A DNA stretch of 9,411 bases from Firmicutes bacterium UBA3910 (GCA_002391465.1 DGFC01000072.1:1-9411); one strand, 5' to 3'; shown: positions 1 to 6,439, counted from the stretch's first letter. Made by a program: numbers and translations. Notes: generated from the sequence alone by a model not told the origin.

Positions 1-29
1 GTTTCATGTTATTCCCTCCAATCGGATTT

Positions 30-51
30 CACACCGACGACAGTGTGTTTT
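30..51 (+). terminator. weak hairpin plus T-run upstream of the amidase gene
   Basis: CACAC (30-34) and GTGTG (43-47) can form a 5-bp stem with an 8-nt loop, followed by TTTT (48-51). This could be a weak intrinsic terminator of a gene ending left of the window. The stem is short and the T-run is only four bases, so this is tentative. All three forward frames are open over roughly the first 50 bases, so an upstream gene tail cannot be excluded. I see no other feature in 1-98 apart from the ribosome binding site of the next gene. Confidence 0.2.
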
Positions 52-98
52 AAGCCAACCCTACTGTGAATATATTGGAACGTGAAGGGGGCTTAGGC

Positions 99-827
99 AT
101 GGGTCGATGTTTTGTTTTTATTATATCAAAAAAATGGCTATCGTCTTTTTTTATTCTCCTATCCTGTCTGATTCTGTTGGCTTTCTTCAGTCGCTATTCC
201 TTGGGTATCCATACACTGAGTGTAGCTAGACAGGAAATAATCTATGATGTGATGCTCGACGCGGGCCACGGTGGGATTGATCCTGGAGCTATTGGAGAAG
301 GAGATCTCTACGAGAAGCATTATGTGTTAGATATAGTACTGCAGATGCGGGACATATTAACTAAACACGGGTTAAAGGTTGGGTTGACACGGGATTCTGA
401 TGTGGATGTGAGCCATCTGGTGGACAACGGGGGACGGCATCGGCGGGATCTGTTAGGGCGATTTAAGTTGATGAACCAAGGTGCAGTAGGTATCAGCGTC
501 CATGCCAATGCTACCAAGGATAAAACCCAGCGGGGCGCCATAGTGTTTTATCAAAAGGACAGATACATAAATGAGATGTACGCCAAGCTGGTGCTGGAAG
601 AGGTGGCTAAGGTACAGGTCCTCAATGAACAACACCCTGTACCTCGCACAACACTTCTGCTTTTAAAGTCCAATCCGCCCGTTCTGCTGGTGGAAATAGG
701 TTTCATGTCCAATCCAGATGATTTAGCTAAGATTACCGATCCCCAGTTCCGAACCAGTCTGGCCCATGCCCTGAGTCAAGGCATCTTGAACTTTATCGCT
801 TGGCGGGACGGGGAACAGAGCGAATGA
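99..827 (+). CDS. cwlD: N-acetylmuramoyl-L-alanine amidase, CwlD-like (Amidase_3)
   Basis: Zinc amidase that cleaves the bond between N-acetylmuramic acid and the L-Ala peptide stem. In spore formers CwlD acts with GerA-independent partners in making muramic-delta-lactam of spore cortex. The 242-residue product has a membrane anchor or uncleaved signal (about residues 13-34, hydrophobic after KK) and one Amidase_3 domain filling the rest. The expected metal and catalytic residues are visible: LDAGHGG (His57), YEKH (Glu72), SVHANA (His135) and VEIGFMSNP (Glu199). There is no SPOR, SH3 or cell-wall-binding repeat, and the length is close to Bacillus CwlD (about 237), which favours CwlD over vegetative autolysins. 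ATG at 99 was chosen because GAAGGGGG (84-91) sits 7 nt upstream. A GTG at 66 in frame has no good site and would add 11 residues before the anchor. The 3' end overlaps the convergent mtnN gene by 35 bp. Confidence 0.85.
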   Translation: MGRCFVFIISKKWLSSFFILLSCLILLAFFSRYSLGIHTLSVARQEIIYDVMLDAGHGGIDPGAIGEGDLYEKHYVLDIVLQMRDILTKHGLKVGLTRDSDVDVSHLVDNGGRHRRDLLGRFKLMNQGAVGISVHANATKDKTQRGAIVFYQKDRYINEMYAKLVLEEVAKVQVLNEQHPVPRTTLLLLKSNPPVLLVEIGFMSNPDDLAKITDPQFRTSLAHALSQGILNFIAWRDGEQSE

Positions 828-1521
828 GCTTTTCAATTACTGCATTGAGGACTGGGATAACCTCCATAAGGTATGCGTTGAAATCTACTGGAGCGGTGTT
901 ATCCGCCTGATCGGAGATTGCCCTAACAATGAGATGGGGTATTCCATTGAGATGAGCTGTTTGGGCTATAGCCGCACCCTCCATCTCCGCACACAATGCA
1001 TCAGGGAAAAAGCCAAGGATCTGCTGCTTATGCTCGAGGGAGGAAATGAACTGATCACCCGAAACGATGAGACCTTTGTGGACACGCCCATCGCCCAATT
1101 CTTCCACTGCGGCTCTCACCGCTAAGGCAGTAAGTTCTTCATCACCTGGGAATGTGCTTTCCTCCATGCTGGGGATAACCCCCCTGGGATAGTCAAAGTG
1201 ACACACGTCAACATCGTGCTGGAGGGAAGTCTCTCCGATGACTATGTCCCCTATTAGGACCTTGGGGCTCAGGCCTCCCGCTACGCCGCTGTTGATTACC
1301 GCTTGGGGTTGGAAGTGATCGATGAGGTACTGGGTTATTAGAGCCGCATTTACTTTACCCACGCCGCAGCGGGCTAAAACAACTTCACGGCCGCCCAGTT
1401 TGCCAGTTAGGATTTGAAGATTATTGCGATGAATCCGCTGTTCCTCGACGATGTCCATCCTTTGGGCTAGTGTGGTTACTTCCACTTCCATGGCGCCAAT
1501 TACAACAATCGGTTTTTCCAC
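793..1521 (-). CDS. mtnN: 5'-methylthioadenosine/S-adenosylhomocysteine nucleosidase
   Basis: Cytoplasmic hydrolase that splits adenine from methylthioadenosine, S-adenosylhomocysteine and 5'-deoxyadenosine. It feeds methionine salvage and the activated methyl cycle and produces S-ribosylhomocysteine, the AI-2 precursor. The 242-residue product covers the whole PNP/UDP phosphorylase-type fold: VIGAMEVEV near the N terminus (Glu14, matching the catalytic Glu of the GAMEEEV motif), NSGVAGGL (residues 77-84), the purine-site AEMEG (Glu181) and AISDQAD with the catalytic Asp204. The GTG at 1521 was chosen: the complement reads GAGGTG 6 nt upstream, and the protein then starts exactly where family members do. 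An in-frame ATG at 1566 would add 15 non-conserved residues and lies upstream of the likely promoter. It is transcribed divergently from pgi and its last 35 bp overlap the end of the amidase gene. Confidence 0.93.
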   Translation of the reverse strand: MEKPIVVIGAMEVEVTTLAQRMDIVEEQRIHRNNLQILTGKLGGREVVLARCGVGKVNAALITQYLIDHFQPQAVINSGVAGGLSPKVLIGDIVIGETSLQHDVDVCHFDYPRGVIPSMEESTFPGDEELTALAVRAAVEELGDGRVHKGLIVSGDQFISSLEHKQQILGFFPDALCAEMEGAAIAQTAHLNGIPHLIVRAISDQADNTAPVDFNAYLMEVIPVLNAVIEKLIRSVPRPAKR

Positions 1522-1545
1522 TCTAATCACCTCTGTTTCGGTTTC

Positions 1546-1575
1546 AGTGTAGCACAATGGGGACAAGACTGTAAA
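1546..1575 (-). promoter_or_regulatory. predicted sigma-A promoter of mtnN (extended -10)
   Basis: Read on the minus strand, TTTACA (1575-1570; 5 of 6 to TTGACA) is followed after 18 nt by TACACT (1551-1546; 4 of 6 to TATAAT). A TG one base upstream of the -10 makes an extended -10. The predicted start near 1539 leaves a leader of about 18 nt carrying the GAGGTG ribosome binding site. The placement also excludes the upstream ATG at 1566 as the translation start. This is inferred from sequence only. Confidence 0.5.
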
Positions 1576-1610
1576 GAAGGGTTACGGTCGGTCTATGTAG
1601 TATTCCTGGA

Positions 1611-1616
1611 TATAAT
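1611..1616 (+). promoter_or_regulatory. predicted -10 box of the pgi promoter
   Basis: A perfect TATAAT (1611-1616) lies 28 nt before the pgi start codon. A start site near 1623 would give a leader of about 22 nt containing the AAGGAG site (1629-1634). No convincing -35 hexamer stands 16-18 nt upstream (the region reads TCGGTC), so the promoter may be weak or activator-dependent. It would run back to back with the mtnN promoter within the 123-bp divergent spacer. Confidence 0.4.
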
Positions 1617-1644
1617 TGTTACGAGCTGAAGGAGAGATCTCACC

Positions 1645-3009
1645 ATGAAGCAGTTGAAATTCAGGTACGAATATGCTGTTCCGTTCATTAGGCAGGAGGA
1701 ACTGGAGGTTCTGGCCCCCTATGTGGCGCTGGCCCACGAGCAGCTGCAGAGCCGCACCGGTGCTGGCAGTGACTTTCTAGGCTGGCTCGATCTGCCGAAT
1801 AACTTCGATCGGGAGGAGCTGGCCCGGATCAAGGCGGCGGCAGCGAAGATCCAGTCCGATTCGGACGTGTTGATCGTAATCGGAATTGGCGGTTCCTATT
1901 TAGGAGCGAGAGCGGCTATGGAAATGCTGTCCCATTCCTTTTACAACCTCCTGCCACAGGAGGAAAGGAAAACCCCACAGGTTTTCTTTGCCGGTCAAGC
2001 GATCAGCGGAAGATACCTGCAGGATTTGATGGAAGTTGTGCGAGACAAGGACTTTTCCATCAACGTTATATCCAAATCGGGTACCACCACCGAACCGGCT
2101 CTAGCTTTCAGAGCCTTCAAACAGCTCTTGGAGGAGAAGTATGGGGCGGAAGGAGCCCGCTCGCGGATCTATGCCACAACGGACAAAGCCCGGGGGGCGC
2201 TGAAGGAAATGGCCGAGGGGGAGGGCTATGCCACGTTTGTAATTCCAGACGATGTGGGCGGCCGTTTCTCCGTCCTCACAGCCGTTGGTCTACTGCCCAT
2301 TGCGGTTGCTGGAATTGACATCGACCAGATGCTAAAAGGGGCCGCAGCAGCCATGGAGCTCTACAACTCCCCTGATCTGGCTGAGAATGAAGCCTATCAG
2401 TATGCTGCCCTGCGCAACATCCTCTACCGAAAGGGGAAAACGGTCGAGGTACTGGTCAACTATGAGCCTGCCCTGCAGTACTTCAGTGAATGGTGGAAAC
2501 AGCTCTTTGGCGAAAGTGAGGGTAAGGACCAGAAGGGGATATTCCCCGCTTCCGTCAACTTCACCACCGATCTCCATTCATTGGGACAATTCCTCCAGGA
2601 TGGGACGCGGAGCATGTTTGCTACCACCCTTTGGTTTTCCAATGGGGGTAAGGACTACCTAATCCCGGAGGATCAGGCCGATTTGGATGGCCTCAATTAT
2701 GTGGCGGGGAAGTCGCTCAGTTACATTAATGAGCAGGCATTTCGCGGCACTGTCTTAGCCCACACGGATGGGGGAGTGCCCAATTTAGTGCTGGAGATCC
2801 CAGAACTTAACGCCTACTACTTTGGCGCGATGGTGTGTTTCTTCTTCAAGGCCTGCGCCATGAGCGGTTACCTTCTGGGAGTAAACCCCTTTGATCAACC
2901 GGGGGTGGAAGCTTATAAACGCAACATGTTTGCCTTACTTGGCAAACCGGGCTTTGAGGAACTTGAAAAGGAACTGGTGAAGCGGCTCGAAAGCTTCCAG
3001 AAGGATTAA
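1645..3009 (+). CDS. pgi: glucose-6-phosphate isomerase
   Basis: Cytoplasmic enzyme interconverting glucose-6-phosphate and fructose-6-phosphate, the second step of glycolysis and its reverse in gluconeogenesis. The 454-residue product has the length of the short Bacillus-type enzyme (about 450) rather than the roughly 550-residue proteobacterial form. Visible signatures in order: [11 protein letters not shown] (residues 80-90), the sugar-phosphate loop SKSGTTTEP (143-151), [14 protein letters not shown] (205-218), GESEGKD with the catalytic Glu290, TTDLHSLGQ with His311, and [12 protein letters not shown] with Lys425. The two SIS subdomains are intact. Start ATG is preceded by AAGGAG (1629-1634) at 10 nt. 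The downstream DUF1540 gene is on the same strand with no clear terminator between them, so the two may share a transcript ending at the terminator near 3390. Confidence 0.97.
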   Translation: MKQLKFRYEYAVPFIRQEELEVLAPYVALAHEQLQSRTGAGSDFLGWLDLPNNFDREELARIKAAAAKIQSDSDVLIVIGIGGSYLGARAAMEMLSHSFYNLLPQEERKTPQVFFAGQAISGRYLQDLMEVVRDKDFSINVISKSGTTTEPALAFRAFKQLLEEKYGAEGARSRIYATTDKARGALKEMAEGEGYATFVIPDDVGGRFSVLTAVGLLPIAVAGIDIDQMLKGAAAAMELYNSPDLAENEAYQYAALRNILYRKGKTVEVLVNYEPALQYFSEWWKQLFGESEGKDQKGIFPASVNFTTDLHSLGQFLQDGTRSMFATTLWFSNGGKDYLIPEDQADLDGLNYVAGKSLSYINEQAFRGTVLAHTDGGVPNLVLEIPELNAYYFGAMVCFFFKACAMSGYLLGVNPFDQPGVEAYKRNMFALLGKPGFEELEKELVKRLESFQKD

Positions 3010-3050
3010 GAGGCGTAACCCAGTCCATGGAAGAGATGGATGGGGAATAT

Positions 3051-3100
3051 TCTCCTTCTCTGGTGAGACACTAGAGACAGTACCTAGCAGAAGAAGGAGA
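3051..3100 (+). promoter_or_regulatory. pgi-DUF1540 spacer with possible ribosome-binding-site sequestration
   Basis: In the spacer after pgi, TCTCCTTCT (3051-3059) is perfectly complementary over 9 bp to AGAAGGAGA (3092-3100), which contains the ribosome binding site of the DUF1540 gene. A competing hairpin overlaps the same arm: TCTCTGG (3057-3063) pairs with CTAGAGA (3071-3077) with one G-U pair and a 7-nt loop. The two structures are mutually exclusive, as in translation-controlling leaders. No known riboswitch or T-box motif is recognised and no T-run follows, so termination is unlikely. The complementarity is visible in the sequence; the function is inferred. Confidence 0.35.
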
Positions 3101-3108
3101 GAGTGAAT

Positions 3109-3354
3109 TTGGTTCAAAACGTTTACTGCAGTGTGAACAACTGCCATTACTGGGAACAGGGAAATGTCTGCACTGCCTCAAAGATAATGATCACCACGGA
3201 CAAAATCGGAGCGGATATGCCCGATACCTTCGATGCTCCCCAGGCGTCGCAAATAACCCCATCAGCGGTGGACTCGTGTATGGAGACGTGCTGCAAAACC
3301 TTTGTGGCAAAGGGCTCGCCCCACATGGAAGAGGACAACGTCTACAAGTCATAA
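3109..3354 (+). CDS. small cysteine-rich DUF1540 protein
   Basis: Protein of 81 residues with a DUF1540-type motif at its start: CSVNNCHYW, then a third Cys after GNV (Cys7, Cys12, Cys21), and a second cysteine cluster SCMETCCKTF (Cys57, Cys61, Cys62). The family is small, soluble and widespread in spore-forming Bacillota. The cysteine spacing suggests metal binding, but no biochemical role is established that I know of. There is no signal peptide or membrane segment. The start is uncertain: TTG at 3109 lies 9 nt after AAGGAG (3094-3099) and fits spacing best, while GTG at 3103 (two residues longer) would be only 3 nt away. It follows pgi by 99 bp and is closed by the terminator at 3365-3392. 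The short acidic-polar tail after residue 66 is not part of the recognised motif. Confidence 0.8.
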   Translation: MVQNVYCSVNNCHYWEQGNVCTASKIMITTDKIGADMPDTFDAPQASQITPSAVDSCMETCCKTFVAKGSPHMEEDNVYKS

Positions 3355-3364
3355 TTGAGAGCGA

Positions 3365-3392
3365 AGAGAGGCCCCACGGCCTCTTTTTGTTT
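3365..3392 (+). terminator. intrinsic terminator after the DUF1540 gene
   Basis: AGAGGCC (3367-3373) and GGCCTCT (3378-3384) form a perfect 7-bp GC-rich stem with the 4-nt loop CCAC. It can be lengthened by G-T and A-T pairs and is followed by TTTTTGTTT. It lies 11 bp after the DUF1540 stop codon and ends the pgi-DUF1540 unit before the next operon begins. Confidence 0.9.
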
Positions 3393-3433
3393 GTCAACTG
3401 CCGCCTCGCTGGGTTAGAATAGGAGGTGGGGTG

Positions 3434-4357
3434 GTGCCTGTGCCCGATTTTAAGTATGGCCTGACAACAGTGGTGCGTCCGGAGGAAGACGGTCTTATGG
3501 TTAAGGACATCATCTACGGCCGGCTTGATTTGGGGCGCGGTTTAATCAGACGGATGAAACGTGGTGGGGGCGTTTTCCTCAATGGTAAGAGGGACTACCT
3601 TACCCGCCGGGTAAAGGCGGGGGATGAGATCCGGATAGTCTTTTTTGAGGAAAAAACGGAACTGGAGCCCCAGGCCATTTCCCTGGATATCGTATACGAG
3701 GATGATTATCTCCTGGTGGTGAACAAACCGGCAGGCATGGCTGTGCATCCCACTGGGCGTTACCAGGATGGCACTTTGGCCAACGCCCTGGCCCATCATT
3801 GGCAGGCCATTGGGCTAGAGGCTAAGGTGAGGCTGGTCCACCGCTTGGACAGGGATACCTCTGGCTTGATTATGGTGGCCAAAGAACCTTACTCCCTCCA
3901 GCGGTTGCTGCAGCAGCTTCGCACCGGCGAATTCGTCCGGGAGTACCTGGGCATTGTGGAAGGCAGACCTGAGCCTAGCCAAGGTACCATTTCAGCAGCG
4001 ATTGGCCGTTCCCTGGAGCACGGTGTTAAGCGGGTTGTCAGTGACGATGGCAAGGCTGCCCGCACATATTACAGGACGATAGCTACCAGACACGGCCTCA
4101 GTTTGGTACGTCTCCGGCTTGACAGCGGGCGAACCCATCAAATCAGGGTGCATTTAGCTGATTTAGGCTATCCTTTAGTGGGAGATCCCCTTTACAGCTC
4201 GGGATCCCACCTAGATGGCCAGGCCCTTCATGCTTGGCGACTGGAGTTCATCCATCCGCGTACGCTGCAAAGGCAGACCATCCACTGTCCACTGCCTGCA
4301 CATCTAGTAGAGTTGTGGAAAGAAGGGAAGAAAGGAGACAGGGTGTCTCATGCTTGA
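3434..4357 (+). CDS. RluA-family 23S rRNA/tRNA pseudouridine synthase
   Basis: Isomerises specific uridines in structured RNA to pseudouridine. The 307-residue product has an N-terminal S4-like RNA-binding region (about residues 20-75; RRMKRGGGVFLNGK) and a C-terminal synthase domain. The domain shows VVNKPAGMAVHPT (about 97-109), the catalytic-loop motif HRLDRDTSG with the predicted nucleophile Asp139, and GRTHQIRVHLADLGYPLVGDP near the C terminus. The architecture and length match the RluD/RluC branch (Bacillus has several such paralogues), so the target base cannot be named from sequence. Three GTG codons are close together (3431, 3434, 3440). 3434 was chosen because AGGAGG (3421-3426) is 7 nt upstream, although 3431 is nearly as likely. 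It heads an operon: its last 8 bp overlap the next gene. Confidence 0.93.
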   Translation: MPVPDFKYGLTTVVRPEEDGLMVKDIIYGRLDLGRGLIRRMKRGGGVFLNGKRDYLTRRVKAGDEIRIVFFEEKTELEPQAISLDIVYEDDYLLVVNKPAGMAVHPTGRYQDGTLANALAHHWQAIGLEAKVRLVHRLDRDTSGLIMVAKEPYSLQRLLQQLRTGEFVREYLGIVEGRPEPSQGTISAAIGRSLEHGVKRVVSDDGKAARTYYRTIATRHGLSLVRLRLDSGRTHQIRVHLADLGYPLVGDPLYSSGSHLDGQALHAWRLEFIHPRTLQRQTIHCPLPAHLVELWKEGKKGDRVSHA

Positions 4358-4778
4358 AGTGAAGGGGAAAATGATTGCCAAGGGTGCCCGTGTGGGCATG
4401 GAAACCACTTGGGAGTTGGCGAAGATCCTTGTGCCTACCGCCATGGTGGTAACCGTTTTCAAAGCCAGCGGACTTTTGGATGTTATTACTGACTTTTTTG
4501 CCCCTTATATGGGGCTCTTTGGTTTATCTGGCCAAGCTGCCATCGTTTTGTTCAGCGGCTATCTGGTAAATCTCTATGCAGCGGCGGGCAGCATTGTGGC
4601 CCTGAGCTTGCCGTTAAGGGAAATCGCGATTCTAGCGGGCATGCTTACTTTCTGCCATTCCCTTTTGGTTGAACTGCCCATCAGCAAAAAGGCAGGCGGT
4701 TCTCTGCGTTACATCTTCTTGATTAGATTAGGGGGCTCACTTATTATAGGGATGGTATTGGGGTGGATGCTGCCATGA
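4350..4778 (+). CDS. Gate/nucleoside-recognition domain membrane protein, first half of pair
   Basis: Integral membrane protein of 142 residues with about four hydrophobic segments (near 22-45, 60-84, 87-108 and 119-141). It matches the Gate domain found in nucleoside transporters and in the SpmA/SpmB spore maturation pair. Typical features are TWELAKILVPTAMVV at the first helix and LPISKKAGG between the last two. It is shorter than SpmA (about 195 residues), so a direct SpmA assignment is not made. Transport substrate is unknown; the family name comes from similarity, not shown binding. ATG at 4350 overlaps the end of the pseudouridine synthase gene by 8 bp, with AAAGGAG (4331-4337) 12 nt upstream, which suggests translational coupling. 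A later ATG at 4371 with GAAGGGG is an alternative start. Confidence 0.75.
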   Translation: MLEVKGKMIAKGARVGMETTWELAKILVPTAMVVTVFKASGLLDVITDFFAPYMGLFGLSGQAAIVLFSGYLVNLYAAAGSIVALSLPLREIAILAGMLTFCHSLLVELPISKKAGGSLRYIFLIRLGGSLIIGMVLGWMLP

Positions 4779-5242
4779 GTGTGCTTTGGGAAGGTTTACT
4801 GCAGGGTTTAAAAGCTGTCTGGACTGTAGCCAGGGTGGTTATCCCCCTTATGATCGCGTTGGAGATTGCCCAGGCGAATGGGCTGCTGCAGCGGCTGAAC
4901 AGAATCCTAGCTCGCCCATTTCAGAAGATTGGCCTTTCGGAAGAGGGTGCCTTTCCGGTAGTGGTGGCCATGGTTTTCGGCTTGACCTTTGGCTCGGGAG
5001 TAATCATCAACCACGTACGGGAAGGAAAAGTCACCGAGCGGGAAGTCAAAATAATGGGTTCCTTCATTGCAATAGCCCATGCTCTGATTGAGGACACCAT
5101 TATTTTCCTCACCCTCGGTGCGCCGCTGCTCGTTTTGCTCGTACCTCGGCTGGCTGCAGCCTACGGGGTTGCCTATCTCCTGCACAAATTTGGAACAAGG
5201 CTCCCCTTACCACAAGGGGATAGCTTCCACAGTCTCGATTAA
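4775..5242 (+). CDS. Gate/nucleoside-recognition domain membrane protein, second half of pair
   Basis: Integral membrane protein of 155 residues, the partner of the preceding gene. It has about four hydrophobic stretches (near 15-33, 58-80, 95-116 and 117-140) and the conserved polar stretch between them, FGSGVIINHVREGKVTEREV, followed by HALIEDT in the third helix. Paired half-size Gate proteins encoded together are known (SpmA with SpmB, YjiG with YjiH) and presumably form a heteromeric membrane complex. ATG at 4775 was chosen because it forms an ATGA overlap with the upstream stop codon and has GGGGTGG (4760-4766) 8 nt before it. An in-frame GTG at 4763 would add four residues. The hydrophilic C-terminal tail is encoded in a 36-bp overlap with the convergent exported-protein gene. 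Confidence 0.75.
   Translation: MSVLWEGLLQGLKAVWTVARVVIPLMIALEIAQANGLLQRLNRILARPFQKIGLSEEGAFPVVVAMVFGLTFGSGVIINHVREGKVTEREVKIMGSFIAIAHALIEDTIIFLTLGAPLLVLLVPRLAAAYGVAYLLHKFGTRLPLPQGDSFHSLD
5202..5220. other. hairpin inside the convergent gene overlap
   Basis: TCCCCTT (5202-5208) and AAGGGGA (5214-5220) form a perfect 7-bp stem around the 5-nt loop ACCAC. The stop codon of the minus-strand exported-protein gene (5209-5207) lies in one arm and the loop, and the whole hairpin is within the coding part of the second Gate gene. Neither strand has a T-run after it, so it is not a standard intrinsic terminator. It may protect mRNA 3' ends or pause polymerase where the two transcripts collide. Confidence 0.35.
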
Positions 5243-5917
5243 CCAGCTGGTCTCGCCAGCAATTAGCTCTAGGTTGACCAGAAGCTTAAGCTGGGGAGAT
5301 TGGGGCACGGCAATGGTCAGGCTGACCGGTTCCAGCGCTACGTAGGTTAGATACCAAGGGGAATGGGGGTTCAGGCTTCTGAAAAATCCCCAGGCCTGAT
5401 CAGAGTTCGCCCCATCGCCTAGCAGTGTAAGGAAGCGTTCGTACTGCTGTAGGTGAACAGCCTCCTTAAGCTCATGTACGAGGTCTTCCAGCGATTGGCG
5501 CAGTTCTCCCGAAACCCGTTGTTGGTACGGAGTGAGCAAAAAGCCGGTCAGCTTCAGCTGGCCGCTTTCTTCCTGCCAGCCTAATAGGGCGGAAAAACGG
5601 GCTCCACTCTCTGTGCGAAAAACGACTGCAAAGGGACTTCCCAGTTCCGACCCGGTCACTTCCATTGTTTCCACCCAGATCTCGCCTAAATCGGGGGGGA
5701 GGTTGGCCAGATATTCAGCCAAGCCCGCCTCTGTCAGCTCATGGCTCAACAGGAGCCTGATTTCCGGAACGCTGCCCAGGTTGATCAGGGCAGTCAGTCT
5801 GTTCATTTGGATTTCCACACGGGACAGATAAGCGGCCAGCAAGTCAGGGTCAGACTGGGCCCAAGCCGCAGTGGTAACGAGCAAAAAAGCAACAAGTACT
5901 AACACACATTTTTTCAA
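5207..5917 (-). CDS. hypothetical exported protein
   Basis: Unrecognised protein of 236 residues. It starts with a clear cleavable signal peptide: MKK, a hydrophobic core (about residues 4-16) and a probable signal peptidase I site AWA-QS after residue 20. There is no lipobox cysteine, so the mature protein is likely released or held loosely at the cell surface. The mature part is a mix of predicted helices (RVEIQMNRLTALIN and a repeat-free leucine-rich segment near 135-160) and beta-like stretches, has no cysteines and no motif I can tie to a family. A TTG start at 5917 is supported by GGGAGG (5931-5926) 8 nt upstream. It lies 18 bp after the GNAT acetyltransferase gene, so the two are probably co-transcribed. 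The C-terminal 36 bp overlap the convergent Gate gene. Confidence 0.7.
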   Translation of the reverse strand: MKKCVLVLVAFLLVTTAAWAQSDPDLLAAYLSRVEIQMNRLTALINLGSVPEIRLLLSHELTEAGLAEYLANLPPDLGEIWVETMEVTGSELGSPFAVVFRTESGARFSALLGWQEESGQLKLTGFLLTPYQQRVSGELRQSLEDLVHELKEAVHLQQYERFLTLLGDGANSDQAWGFFRSLNPHSPWYLTYVALEPVSLTIAVPQSPQLKLLVNLELIAGETSWLIETVEAIPLW

Positions 5918-5935
5918 TGCTACTGCCTCCCATCC

Positions 5936-6358
5936 CTAAAGACGCAGGCGCATCCTGCGGTGGGGGATGCCCCCATCGAGGAACTCATCTCCTTCGGCCA
6001 CAAAGCCCAAACGGGAATAAAAGGGAATGGCCTGAAGCTGGGCATCCACAATGCATTCGGTGCAGCCTTTCTCTTTCGCTTCTGCCAGCATTAGCTCGAG
6101 CAGTTTACTACCCAAACCTTCGCCGCGGAATCCTTTCAGGATGGCTACTCGGCCGACTTTAGCTTCCTTTCCCTGGGTTAGCAGGCGTCCAGTACCCACC
6201 AAAGTCTCACCGTGGAAAATGCCGAAGTGTACTGCCTGTTCGTCAAACTTATCATGCTCTTCTTCCAAGGGTACATTCTGTTCGTCCACAAATACCTTGA
6301 TGCGAAGGGCCAAGGCTGCCTCAAATTCTTCTGATGTCAGTTTTCTATATGTCTCCAT
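5936..6358 (-). CDS. GNAT-family N-acetyltransferase (YjcF/ElaA type)
   Basis: Acetyl-CoA-dependent N-acetyltransferase of 140 residues made of a single GNAT fold. The N-terminal region ALRIKVFVDEQNVPLEEEHD (about residues 16-35) is characteristic of the YjcF/ElaA branch. It is followed by the beta4 segment KVGRVAILKGFRGEGLG, whose RGEGLG matches the Q/RxxGxG/A acetyl-CoA loop, and the C-terminal AIPFYSRLGFVAEGDEFLDGGIPH. The substrate is unknown; members of this branch act on small amines or protein N-termini or remain unassigned. ATG at 6358 has AAAGGGGG about 8 nt upstream. It is the first gene of a minus-strand pair with the exported protein and faces away from the fusion gene across a 118-bp spacer. 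Confidence 0.88.
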   Translation of the reverse strand: METYRKLTSEEFEAALALRIKVFVDEQNVPLEEEHDKFDEQAVHFGIFHGETLVGTGRLLTQGKEAKVGRVAILKGFRGEGLGSKLLELMLAEAKEKGCTECIVDAQLQAIPFYSRLGFVAEGDEFLDGGIPHRRMRLRL

Positions 6359-6400
6359 ATTTAAGTCCCCCTTTTGTCTCTCTGTATTTTGCGTTCTTAG

Positions 6401-6429
6401 ATTGAAACTCCTGCCTAAACTTGTTACAA
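6401..6429 (-). promoter_or_regulatory. possible weak promoter of the GNAT operon
   Basis: On the minus strand, TTGTAA (6429-6424; 4 of 6) and TTCAAT (6406-6401; 4 of 6) are separated by 17 nt. They lie on almost the same bases as the stronger + strand promoter, because both hexamers read roughly the same on the two strands. A start near 6394 would give a leader of about 36 nt including the GNAT ribosome binding site. Both hexamers are poor, so this is weak evidence. Confidence 0.2.
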
Positions 6430-6430
6430 T
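6402..6430 (+). promoter_or_regulatory. predicted strong sigma-A promoter of the aminotransferase-reductase gene
   Basis: TTGAAA (6402-6407; 5 of 6 to consensus), a 17-nt spacer and TACAAT (6425-6430; 5 of 6) with TG one base before the -10 (extended -10). The predicted start near 6437 leaves a leader of about 40 nt with AAGGAGG (6462-6468) 8 nt before the ATG. This is the best promoter in the window and suggests strong or tightly repressed expression of the downstream genes. Confidence 0.7.
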
Positions 6431-6439
6431 AATTTATGT

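Noticed and set aside
66..98. GTG at 66 as the amidase start
   Set aside because: It lacks a ribosome binding site, whereas ATG 99 has GAAGGGGG at 7 nt. The extra 11 residues precede the membrane anchor without resembling a family N terminus.
3040..3056. Near-palindrome GGGGAATATTCTCC after pgi as a terminator
   Set aside because: It has no loop space and is not followed by a T-run.
3391..3420. TTGTCA-18-TAGAAT, a good-looking promoter for the pseudouridine synthase operon
   Set aside because: Transcription would start near 3427, after the AGGAGG ribosome binding site (3421-3426), giving a nearly leaderless mRNA without it. The -35 also lies in the T-run of the terminator. It may be chance, with the operon served by read-through.
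5202..5220. Bidirectional intrinsic terminator
   Set aside because: The stem is good, but neither strand has a T-run next to it.
4350..5242. The two Gate genes as one frameshifted transporter gene
   Set aside because: The second has its own ribosome binding site and an ATGA coupling, and paired half-size Gate proteins are a known arrangement.
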